A stretch of DNA of 17,817 nucleotides, from assembly GCA_900556745.1 (NCBI GenBank), contig USPU01000011.1:1-17817 (forward strand). Direction: 5' to 3'. Shown in pieces: positions 5,595 through 12,085 of the stretch. The stretch's first letter is position 1, and the number at the start of each line of letters is the position of its first letter. The notes under the pieces were generated by a model, which searched no databases, had not been told where the DNA came from, and worked only from the letters and a program-made list of their open reading frames with translations. The stretch comes from an uncultured Veillonellaceae bacterium. Lineage in GTDB: Bacteria; Bacillota; Negativicutes; Veillonellales; Negativicoccaceae. Position numbers and translations under genes: made by a program.

Positions 5595-5791
5595 GTGTAA
5601 AATTTTATGATTATCATTGGGAAATAAATGAGTCCCTCGGTAAAAAAGTAAAATATTTTTACGCCAATGCTTTCGGGTAAGATTATATTCCGGGCGCATT
5701 CCGACTGACGTGTCGGATATCGGAAAACTCGTCTGCACAAATTTTCTTTGATTTGTTTTTGGCTCAAAAATGGCGCAACAAAAACGGATAT
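5595..5791. other. AT-rich intergenic spacer with one hairpin, no gene seen
   Basis: The ~195 bases are clearly more AT-rich than their surroundings. A hairpin TCCGAC-N6-GTCGGA lies at 5700-5717, and a short palindrome ATGAT-T-ATCAT at 5607-5617. No frame with a ribosome binding site and no convincing promoter is present. Upstream AT-richness may help the following promoter. Confidence 0.5.
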
Positions 5792-5820
5792 TTGACGTTT
5801 TGGGCATGAAAATGTATAAT
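5792..5820 (+). promoter_or_regulatory. Strong promoter of the KYG-module gene
   Basis: TTGACG (5792-5797), 17 bases and TATAAT (5815-5820), closely matching the promoter at 4400-4428 in hexamers and spacer. The predicted start is near 5827. Confidence 0.88.
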
Positions 5821-5854
5821 AAAAGCATACAATGTATTAGTGTGAGCAGCAGAA

Positions 5855-5922
5855 GTCTGTCCGTTGTTTGCAATTGATCGTCCCTGCGATCCGCTGAAAA
5901 ATTTTATATTACAGTGACAGAC
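5855..5922 (+). ncRNA. Structured 5' leader RNA, copy 2 (candidate cis-regulatory element)
   Basis: P1 pairs GTCTGTC (5855-5861) with GACAGAC (5916-5922), identical to copy 1. P2 pairs GATCG (5876-5880) with CGATC (5887-5891). P3 pairs GCTG (5893-5896) with CAGT (5912-5915). Relative to copy 1, a C-G pair in P3 has become U-A (5895/5913) and a U-G pair in P2 has become U-A (5878/5889), so pairing is kept while sequence changes. P1 ends 6 nt before the Shine-Dalgarno AAAGGAGG (5929-5936). Confidence 0.6.
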
Positions 5923-5943
5923 ATTGCCAAAGGAGGCTGGAAG

Positions 5944-6891
5944 ATGAGAAAGACAGCGTTAGCATTAACCGTATTGGCGGCCATCGGCACAAGCGCCATG
6001 GCGACGAACTATTACGATGTTGACATGTATTATCTCCGTGACCAGAGCAAGACGCTGACCGTTGAAGATAAACAACACACCGGTGATATTGCGGTACCCT
6101 ACTTGGGACGCGGCGTCAGTGAAGGCGCGGTGGATCAGGCGGTAGCTGATATTCAGAATTTCTTGGACCAAAAATATGGGGAAGGTCAATACTTTGTCTA
6201 TACGGACAAAGATGTCAGTGACTACCACATGAATATTTACGTTACCAACGATGCTCACCAAGTTCCTGCGCCCGCACCGGCGGAACCGACCGTAGCGACC
6301 GCTCCGACGGAACCGGCTGCAGTGCCTGCGTCGACCGTATTGGCTGACGGCGGTATCGTTTTGCAGTTGACGGACTTCACGCATGAAATGGCCGCCGCGG
6401 ATCGTGAACAGATCACGGCGATTCTCGGCAACTATACGTACGGCGACAGCGCCGCTAACTTGGCGGAACGCGCGGAGGACGCCGTGGAACATTACTTGGA
6501 TCAGAAATACGGCGAAGACTTCTATGATGTCGACGTGAAAAAAGTGGCAGATGGCGCTTACGATGTTCAGATCAAAGGCGACGACAATTACAAAACGCCG
6601 GGCGCGGCAGTCGTTCCGGCGCAACCGGTCGCTGCCAAAACGCATACGGTTCTGGAACTGATGGACTACACGAAAGCGTTGCCGGCGGAAGACCGTGCGG
6701 CGATCACGGAAATCCTCGGTAAATACACGTATGGCGCAACTCCCGATGTGCTTTCCGATCAGGCGGAAGACGCGGTGGAATACTATCTCGATCAGAAATA
6801 CGGCAAAGACGTATATGATGTCGATCGCGTATTCCTGGGTGAAAACGCATTCCGCATCGAAGTCAAAGCCGATAAAAATTACGGTAAATAA
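5944..6891 (+). CDS. Exported protein with three KYG modules
   Basis: The start is ATG 5944, 7 bases after AAAGGAGG. A GTG at 5914 in the same frame lies inside the leader P1 stem and is rejected. The 315 residues begin with a signal peptide (MRKTALALTVLAAIGTSAMA, cleavage about 20/21). Three related ~80-residue modules follow, roughly at 50-104, 138-217 and 235-314, separated by Pro/Ala-rich linkers (105-136 and 218-233). Each has a helix ending F/YLDQKYG (73-79, 184-190, 281-287) and then a beta-like YDVD or similar hairpin. Modules 2 and 3 start with L-x-DxT and end in NY. The module also forms the C terminus of the split protein just upstream. No family is recognised and there are no cysteines. 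It is probably a periplasmic or cell-envelope protein. Confidence 0.88.
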   Translation: MRKTALALTVLAAIGTSAMATNYYDVDMYYLRDQSKTLTVEDKQHTGDIAVPYLGRGVSEGAVDQAVADIQNFLDQKYGEGQYFVYTDKDVSDYHMNIYVTNDAHQVPAPAPAEPTVATAPTEPAAVPASTVLADGGIVLQLTDFTHEMAAADREQITAILGNYTYGDSAANLAERAEDAVEHYLDQKYGEDFYDVDVKKVADGAYDVQIKGDDNYKTPGAAVVPAQPVAAKTHTVLELMDYTKALPAEDRAAITEILGKYTYGATPDVLSDQAEDAVEYYLDQKYGKDVYDVDRVFLGENAFRIEVKADKNYGK

Positions 6892-6897
6892 GGAATG

Positions 6898-6928
6898 AAA
6901 AAAGCGGCCTCTTGTGAGGTCGCTTTTT
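6898..6928 (+). terminator. Intrinsic terminator of the KYG-module gene
   Basis: The stem AGCGGCCTC (6903-6911) pairs with GAGGTCGCT (6916-6924) with one G-U pair and loop TTGT, followed by T5. It begins 7 bases after the stop codon. Confidence 0.92.
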
Positions 6929-6951
6929 ATTTTGCGCGACTGGGTAATTTC

Positions 6952-6980
6952 TTGACGCTGTTCTTTTTTTTTCGTATAAT
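6952..6980 (+). promoter_or_regulatory. Promoter of the ileS T-box transcript
   Basis: TTGACG (6952-6957), a 17-base T-rich spacer and TATAAT (6975-6980). The predicted start is near 6987, about 250 bases before the ileS start codon. Confidence 0.88.
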
Positions 6981-6986
6981 AATTTA

Positions 6987-7218
6987 TAACTATTTTCTAA
7001 CAGAAGGCAATGAACGAGACGGCATGTATCAGCAGACCATAGAGAGCTCGGGGCGGTGGAAGCCGAGCGGATGCGATAGGTGTGGATCACTCGGGAGCCG
7101 CGAATGCCGCAAGTGTTCGCCGGTCGCACCGTTATCGCGCTTGAGCGGTCAGCAATGACCAGTAGGGTGGTACCGCGGGAAACAACGTTCTCGTCCCTTG
7201 GGGATGAGGCGTTTTTTT
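6987..7218 (+). promoter_or_regulatory. Isoleucine-specific T-box riboswitch
   Basis: This leader controls ileS by sensing uncharged tRNA-Ile. The T-box core AGGGTGGTACCGCGG lies at 7164-7178. A Stem I arm pairs GCTCGG (7046-7051) with CCGAGC (7063-7068) around a GGTGGAAG distal loop. The likely specifier codon is ATC at 7086-7088 in GGATCAC, which matches isoleucine and the downstream gene. The terminator hairpin competes with the antiterminator formed around the T-box core. Low tRNA-Ile charging should favour antitermination and ileS expression. Confidence 0.95.
7184..7218 (+). terminator. Regulated T-box terminator hairpin
   Basis: CTCGTCCC (7190-7197) pairs with GGGATGAG (7201-7208) with one G-U pair and loop TTG. 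It is extended by ACG/CGT pairing around a bulge and followed by T7 (7212-7218). The 5' part overlaps sequence needed for the antiterminator. Confidence 0.92.
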
Positions 7219-7235
7219 ATTACAGGGAGGACATT

Positions 7236-10043
7236 ATGGATTACGGAAAAACATTACATTTGCCGCAAACGGAATTTCCGATGCGCGGCAACTTGCCGAA
7301 ACGGGAACCGCAGTGGTTGGACTTTTGGCAGGAACATGATATTTATAAAAAACGGTTGGCGCAGCGGGAAGGCGCGGAGTCGTTCGTGTTGCATGACGGT
7401 CCTCCGTACGCCAACGGCCACCTGCACATCGGTCACGCGATGAATAAAACGCTGAAAGACATCATTATGAAATACAAGACGATGCGCGGCTACTACACGC
7501 CGTATCGTCCGGGCTGGGATACGCACGGACTGCCGATTGAACACGCCGTGATCAAAAATACGGGGCTCAATCGCGCGGAAATGTCGCCGTTGGAACTGCG
7601 CGCCAAATGTCTCGCCTACGCGAAAGAATTTATCGAAATTCAAAAAAAAGACTTCATTCGTTTCGGCGTCATGGGCGATTGGGATCATCCGTACTTGACG
7701 TTCGATCCGAAATTGGAAGATCGCGAACTCGCCGTGTTCGGAGAGATGGCGAAAAAAGGTTACATTTATAAAGGCCGCAAGACCGTGTACTGGTGCCCGG
7801 TGTGCGAAACGGCGCTGGCGGAAGCGGAAATCGAATACGCGGATAAAAAATCGTTTTCGATCTTCGTCAAATTCCCGCTGATCGACGCGCGCGGATTCCT
7901 GCCGGAGGGCGCGAACGAAGACAATGCATTCTGCGTCATTTGGACGACGACGCCGTGGACCTTGCCGGCCAATATGGCGATCGCTATGCATCCGGAGATC
8001 GACTACGTCTGGGTCAAAGCGGGTGACGAGTACTACCTGATGGCGCAGGATCTGGTGGAATCCGCGCTGGGCGCGTGTAAAATCGCCGCCTACGAAGTGG
8101 TCAGTGAAGCGAAGAAGGGACAGGAACTGGAAGGCATGATCTTCCATCATCCGTTCCTCGAACGCACGTCGTCCGTGATCTTGGGTGACCACGTCACGCT
8201 TGACGCCGGCACGGGTTGCGTCCACACCGCGCCGGGCCACGGTGTCGAAGACTTTGAAGTCGGCAAAAAATACGGCTTGGACATTCTCTCGCCGGTTGAC
8301 GACAAGGGCAATCTTACCGCCGAAGCGGGCGAAGATCTCGCCGGCTTAAATGTTTTGGACGGCGCCGATGTGGCGGTTATCAAAAAGCTCGCGCATGCCG
8401 GTAAGCTGCTCGGCAAGAGCACGTTGCATCACCAATTCGCCCACTGCTGGCGCAGTAAAAATCCGGTGATCTATCGGGCGACGGAACAATGGTTTGCCTC
8501 CGTCGATGATTTTCGCGACGACGCGTTGAAAGCGGTCAACGATACAGAATTTATCCCGAGCTGGGGTCGTGAACGCCTCTACAACATGGTCGCCGATCGC
8601 CAGGATTGGTGCATCTCGCGCCAACGCGTTTGGGGCGTGCCGATTCCGATTTTCTATTGCAACGATTGCCATGAAGCCGTCATCACCGACGAAACGATGG
8701 CGACTGTTCGCGCCAAAGTGCGGGAAGAAGGCACGGACGCCTGGTGGAAATACGAGGCGAAAGAGCTGTTGCCGGAAAACTTTGCCTGTCCGCATTGCGG
8801 CGGTCATGGGTTTACCAAAGAATCGAACATCATGGACGTGTGGTTCGATTCCGGATCGACCTGGAGCGGCGTGCTCGAACAGGAGGGCTCGGAGTTGTAT
8901 CCGGCCTCGATGTACCTCGAGGGCAGTGACCAGCATCGCGGCTGGTTCCAGTCGTCTTTGTTGACGTCGGTCGCCGTCAACGGTCACGCGCCGTATAAAA
9001 CGGTATTGACGCACGGTTTTACGATGGACGGCGAAGGCCGCAAGATGAGCAAGTCGCTCGGCAACACGGTGGCGCCGCAGGAAATCATCAACCAGTTCGG
9101 CGCGGACGTGATGCGCCTTTGGGTATCCAGCGCGGACTACCAGAGCGATGTGCGCTTATCGCCGGAAATTGTCAAGCAGATGAGCGACGTGTATCGTAAA
9201 ATCCGCAACACGTTCCGTTTCCTGCTCGGTAACCTGAGCGATTTCCGACCGGGCGTCGACGACGTGGCGTATGAACAACTGGAAGAAATCGATCGCTGGG
9301 CGCTTTTGCGTTTGGAAGAAGTACGTGAAAAAGTGACGCAGGCGTATGAGAATTATGAATTCCATGTGATGTACCACGTCATTCATAACTATTGCACGGT
9401 TGACCTCTCCGCGATGTATCTCGACATCGTCAAAGATCGTCTGTACGCGGAAACGGCGACCTCCGTGACGCGTCGCGCCGCGCAGACGGTGCTTTATCAA
9501 ATTCTGCAAACGCTCGTGCGCCTGATCGCGCCGGTACTGAGCTTCACCGCCGAAGAAATTTGGCAGGCGATGCCGGCGGTCGACGCTAAAGCGGAAAGCG
9601 TGCATCTGACCGATTGGCCGAAACCGGTGGCGGAACATCGCGACGCCGAACTCGGCGAACGCTGGGAAAAACGTCTCACCTTGCGCACGGATATCCTGAA
9701 AGCGCTGGAAGCGGCGCGTCAGGATAAAGTTATCGGGCATCCGCTCGATGCCAAAGTCATTCTGCACGCCGACGGCGAAACGTATGACGAATTGATGCGG
9801 ATCGCCGACGAACTCGCGGCGCTCGCCATCGTTTCCGAAGTCGAAGTCGTCAAAGGCACGGCAGGCGCTGCCGGCATGCCGGCCGAAACGACGCCGGATC
9901 TTATTTGTGAAATTCAAAAATCAACGGCTCCGAAATGTGAGCGTTGCTGGATTCACAGCGAAACCGTCGGCGACTCGGCGGAACACCCGACCGTATGCGC
10001 GCGTTGCGCTCGCGTGCTTGCCGAAGAATCGCTTCACGAATAA
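7236..10043 (+). CDS. ileS: Isoleucine--tRNA ligase
   Basis: This enzyme charges tRNA-Ile and edits mischarged valine. It is a class I synthetase acting in the cytosol. The 935 residues match the bacterial type with a C-terminal zinc domain. The HIGH motif is HIGH at 64-67 and KMSKS lies at 603-607. The CP1 editing domain carries WTTTPWTLPAN (about 240-250). Four C-terminal cysteines (901, 904, 921, 924) form the zinc site. The start is ATG 7236, with GGGAGG 5 bases upstream. The open frame runs upstream through the T-box to 7080, but that part is untranslated leader. It is monocistronic and ends at a strong terminator. Confidence 0.98.
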   Translation: MDYGKTLHLPQTEFPMRGNLPKREPQWLDFWQEHDIYKKRLAQREGAESFVLHDGPPYANGHLHIGHAMNKTLKDIIMKYKTMRGYYTPYRPGWDTHGLPIEHAVIKNTGLNRAEMSPLELRAKCLAYAKEFIEIQKKDFIRFGVMGDWDHPYLTFDPKLEDRELAVFGEMAKKGYIYKGRKTVYWCPVCETALAEAEIEYADKKSFSIFVKFPLIDARGFLPEGANEDNAFCVIWTTTPWTLPANMAIAMHPEIDYVWVKAGDEYYLMAQDLVESALGACKIAAYEVVSEAKKGQELEGMIFHHPFLERTSSVILGDHVTLDAGTGCVHTAPGHGVEDFEVGKKYGLDILSPVDDKGNLTAEAGEDLAGLNVLDGADVAVIKKLAHAGKLLGKSTLHHQFAHCWRSKNPVIYRATEQWFASVDDFRDDALKAVNDTEFIPSWGRERLYNMVADRQDWCISRQRVWGVPIPIFYCNDCHEAVITDETMATVRAKVREEGTDAWWKYEAKELLPENFACPHCGGHGFTKESNIMDVWFDSGSTWSGVLEQEGSELYPASMYLEGSDQHRGWFQSSLLTSVAVNGHAPYKTVLTHGFTMDGEGRKMSKSLGNTVAPQEIINQFGADVMRLWVSSADYQSDVRLSPEIVKQMSDVYRKIRNTFRFLLGNLSDFRPGVDDVAYEQLEEIDRWALLRLEEVREKVTQAYENYEFHVMYHVIHNYCTVDLSAMYLDIVKDRLYAETATSVTRRAAQTVLYQILQTLVRLIAPVLSFTAEEIWQAMPAVDAKAESVHLTDWPKPVAEHRDAELGERWEKRLTLRTDILKALEAARQDKVIGHPLDAKVILHADGETYDELMRIADELAALAIVSEVEVVKGTAGAAGMPAETTPDLICEIQKSTAPKCERCWIHSETVGDSAEHPTVCARCARVLAEESLHE

Positions 10044-10046
10044 ACG

Positions 10047-10075
10047 AAGAACACCTCGCTTTGCGAGGTGTTCTT
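10047..10075. terminator. Bidirectional terminator between ileS and the TetR gene
   Basis: A perfect 13-bp stem, AAGAACACCTCGC (10047-10059) with GCGAGGTGTTCTT (10063-10075), and loop TTT. U-rich sequence follows on both strands. It serves the convergent ileS and TetR-family genes. Confidence 0.9.
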
Positions 10076-10093
10076 TATTGATTGATTTGCGTT

Positions 10094-10720
10094 TTATTTG
10101 CCTGTCGGAATATCTTTGGTATTCTTCAGAGACGCGATCAGCACGCGAATGTAGTCATCCAAATGATCCGGATAAATGTAGTTGACGCCCGACATATCCG
10201 ATTGATTGGAATGGAGAATCAGCGGGTATTCGAGGGAAGCGAAAAGCTGGAGTGTTTTGATTTGCAGGAGCGCCTGATCACGTATGCCGGTATATTCGGA
10301 GATGGTCCGCAAAATGGGATCCCAGCAACGATCATGCAATAAATTGGTGTAGATGAAATACGTATTCTGATGTTCTTCCGTCGGCGAATACGAAATCGAG
10401 CGGTACAGCGCGGGGTGGATATTCGCTAAGCGCAAATAATTGCGCATAAACGAAAATAACCGATCTTCCGGAGCGACATCCCCTTTTTCCAAGTAGTGAA
10501 CGATATTTTCAAAATTATTCATCAAATAGTCGATGGCCGCGCCGATTAACTCATCTTCCGAGCCGAAATAGTAGCGGATCGAAGCGATATTCACGCCGGC
10601 GCGTTCGGAAATGGCGCGGACGGTCGCCTGCTTGAATCCTTGTTCGCGGATGATGCGCGCGGTTTCCTGGATCATACGGTCGCGAACTCGTAAGCCTTTG
10701 CCTGTTAATTTGCGATTCAT
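10094..10720 (-). CDS. TetR/AcrR-family transcriptional regulator
   Basis: The product is 208 residues, typical for the family. The N-terminal helix-turn-helix covers about residues 16-60, with the recognition region TVRAISERAGVNIASIRYYF (33-52). The C-terminal ~150 residues form the ligand-binding and dimerisation region, too variable to predict an inducer. The start is ATG 10720, preceded by GTGAGGAG. A longer frame to 10810 lacks a ribosome binding site. Its own promoter contains an inverted repeat (10841-10855), suggesting autorepression. It is divergent from ridA-LOG, whose promoter lies ~60 bases away, so these genes are possible targets, although no second copy of the repeat is seen at the ridA promoter. 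Confidence 0.92.
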   Translation of the reverse strand: MNRKLTGKGLRVRDRMIQETARIIREQGFKQATVRAISERAGVNIASIRYYFGSEDELIGAAIDYLMNNFENIVHYLEKGDVAPEDRLFSFMRNYLRLANIHPALYRSISYSPTEEHQNTYFIYTNLLHDRCWDPILRTISEYTGIRDQALLQIKTLQLFASLEYPLILHSNQSDMSGVNYIYPDHLDDYIRVLIASLKNTKDIPTGK

Positions 10721-10837
10721 AATACGTCTCCTCACACGGCTGTCCGTAGAAAATAAGTCCGGCCGTAACTCATGAACAACGAAATGAGAAAATGAAATGC
10801 GGTAAAACATCAGAGTCCACCAAAATGATTTGTATTT

Positions 10838-10866
10838 ATTTTAGCAAACCGCTAATCTTACTGCAA
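10838..10866 (-). promoter_or_regulatory. Promoter of the TetR-family gene
   Basis: On the minus strand, TTGCAG (complement of 10861-10866) and TAAAAT (complement of 10838-10843) are spaced by 17 bases. The predicted start is near 10831, giving a ~110 base leader. Confidence 0.75.
10841..10855. promoter_or_regulatory. Inverted repeat inside the TetR promoter (candidate operator)
   Basis: TTAGC-AAACC-GCTAA is a perfect 5-bp inverted repeat with a 5-base spacer. It lies within the -35/-10 spacer and overlaps the -10 element of the regulator's own promoter. Position and symmetry fit a TetR-family autorepression site. The half-sites are short for a TetR dimer, which often contacts 15 or more bases. 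Confidence 0.45.
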
Positions 10867-10923
10867 CCTGAGAGCGGCAACGCAAACGGATGATCACTGA
10901 CGGAACAAGTGCGGTCTCGGTGT

Positions 10924-10952
10924 TTGCAGCCGGTCATTCTTTCGGCTATGAT
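10924..10952 (+). promoter_or_regulatory. Promoter of ridA-LOG
   Basis: TTGCAG (10924-10929), 17 bases and TATGAT (10947-10952). The predicted start is near 10959, about 38 bases before ATG 10997. Confidence 0.72.
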
Positions 10953-10996
10953 ACGAGTAGAAACATACTCAGATGAAGATTAAGGAGGAAATCAGT

Positions 10997-11380
10997 ATGG
11001 CGAATATTATCACTGATCAGGCGCCGGCGGCAGTCGGCCCGTATGTACAGGGGAAAACGGCGAACGGCTGGTGCTATGTGTCGGGGCAGTTGGGCTTGGA
11101 TCCCGCCACAGGGGAATTGCGAAAGGACGCGACATCCCAGCTCGTACAGGCGCTTACTAATGCGGCGGCGATTTTGGCGGCGGCCGGACTTTCGAAAGAA
11201 GATATCGTCAAAGTAACGCTTTATATTACCGACATGGGCGGGTTCCAAACGCTCAATGAAGCGTACGCGGAATTTTTCGGAGCGACCAAGCCGGCGCGTA
11301 CTTGCGTCGAAGTGTCCGCACTGCCGAAGGGCGGGGCCGTCGTTGCCGATGTGATCGCGTATGATGAAGGTGCGCAATGA
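10997..11380 (+). CDS. ridA: RidA family reactive intermediate/imine deaminase
   Basis: This cytosolic trimeric enzyme of the YjgF/YER057c/UK114 family hydrolyses reactive enamine/imine intermediates such as 2-aminoacrylate. The start is ATG 10997, after AAGGAGG; an ATG at 10973 is upstream of that site and rejected. The product is 127 residues. YVSGQLGLDP (27-36) and the active-site Arg101 in PARTCVEVSALPKG are present. The usual VEIEAIA segment is VVADVIA here, with Asp118 where RidA commonly has Glu. The stop overlaps the next start as ATGA, so ridA and the LOG gene are translated together. Confidence 0.93.
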   Translation: MANIITDQAPAAVGPYVQGKTANGWCYVSGQLGLDPATGELRKDATSQLVQALTNAAAILAAAGLSKEDIVKVTLYITDMGGFQTLNEAYAEFFGATKPARTCVEVSALPKGGAVVADVIAYDEGAQ

Positions 11381-11973
11381 ATGCGGAGAGTTTGGAAAAC
11401 AACTTGAAAGTCGTTGTGTATTGCGGTTCGCGTTTCGGTAATGAGGCCATGTACCGTGACGCGGCGGTAGCTTTGGGGACGCGCATCGGCGAGCTCGGCG
11501 CGACGCTTGTTTTTGGCGGCGGCAAAATCGGTCTGATGGGCGTTGTCGCCGACAGCGTCATGGCGGCGGGCGGCAAAACCTGGGGTATCATGCCGCGTTT
11601 TCTGGTGGATAAAGAGCAGGCGCATCGCGGCTTGGACAGGCTTGAAATCGTCGCGACGATGCACGAGCGCAAAGCGCGCATGATCGAGCTCGGGGATCAT
11701 TTTGTGGCGCTGCCCGGCGGCGTCGGCACGCTGGAAGAAATTTATGAAGTGCTTTCGTGGCGCCACTTGGCGCTGGTTGACGGCAGCGTTTCCATGTACA
11801 ATGTCGGCGGGTTTTACGACGGCGCGGCGCGACTTTTCGAGCGCGTGCTGCAGTCGGGCTTTTTACCGACGGATGAGCAATCGATTTTAACGATCAGCGA
11901 TGACTTGGAGGAGATCGCTTCAAAATGGAAATATAATAAAAATGTTCGGAACATAGAGAACGATAAACAATAA
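11377..11973 (+). CDS. LOG family protein (nucleoside monophosphate phosphoribohydrolase)
   Basis: The product is 198 residues of the Rossmann-like LOG / lysine decarboxylase-like family. GGGKIGLMG (47-55), MHERKARM (95-102) and the signature PGGVGTLEE (113-121) are intact. Members hydrolyse the N-glycosidic bond of adenosine- or cytokinin-type 5'-monophosphates, releasing base and ribose 5-phosphate. They are often misannotated as lysine decarboxylases. The start overlaps the ridA stop by 4 bases, with GAAGG upstream. No terminator is seen after it; the next gene has its own promoter 26 bases downstream. The substrate in this organism is unknown. A purine nucleotide would fit the neighbouring genes, but that is inference. 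Confidence 0.92.
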   Translation: MNAESLENNLKVVVYCGSRFGNEAMYRDAAVALGTRIGELGATLVFGGGKIGLMGVVADSVMAAGGKTWGIMPRFLVDKEQAHRGLDRLEIVATMHERKARMIELGDHFVALPGGVGTLEEIYEVLSWRHLALVDGSVSMYNVGGFYDGAARLFERVLQSGFLPTDEQSILTISDDLEEIASKWKYNKNVRNIENDKQ

Positions 11974-11999
11974 ATAAAAATCTATATTCTGATTTTTCG

Positions 12000-12028
12000 T
12001 TGACATGGCTCGTTCGGCTTTGTACAAT
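12000..12028 (+). promoter_or_regulatory. Promoter of the purine permease-pur operon
   Basis: TTGACA (12000-12005), 17 bases and TACAAT (12023-12028), near consensus. The predicted start is near 12035, leaving about 50 bases of leader, too short for a purine riboswitch. I see no inverted repeat or PurR-box-like pair. Confidence 0.85.
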
Positions 12029-12085
12029 AAAGTTAGAATTTATCCTTGAAATTATAGCTGTGAATGCGGCGGAAAGCAGGGAGTT

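Noticed and set aside
5607..5617. Fur-like palindrome ATGAT-T-ATCAT
   Set aside because: It is too short for a Fur box and not next to a promoter; AT-rich sequence gives such matches by chance.
5914..5943. GTG start for the KYG-module gene
   Set aside because: It lies within the leader P3/P1 stems and has no ribosome binding site. ATG 5944 follows AAAGGAGG and begins a clean signal peptide.
7080..7235. Upstream extension of the ileS frame through the leader
   Set aside because: It runs through the T-box core and terminator hairpin. ATG 7236 has a proper ribosome binding site and gives the normal IleRS N terminus.
7254..8240. Long minus-strand frame inside ileS, and similar ones inside 223-1119, purF and the permease
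   Set aside because: They are antisense shadows of GC-rich coding sequence: arginine-rich, without ribosome binding sites or recognisable domains.
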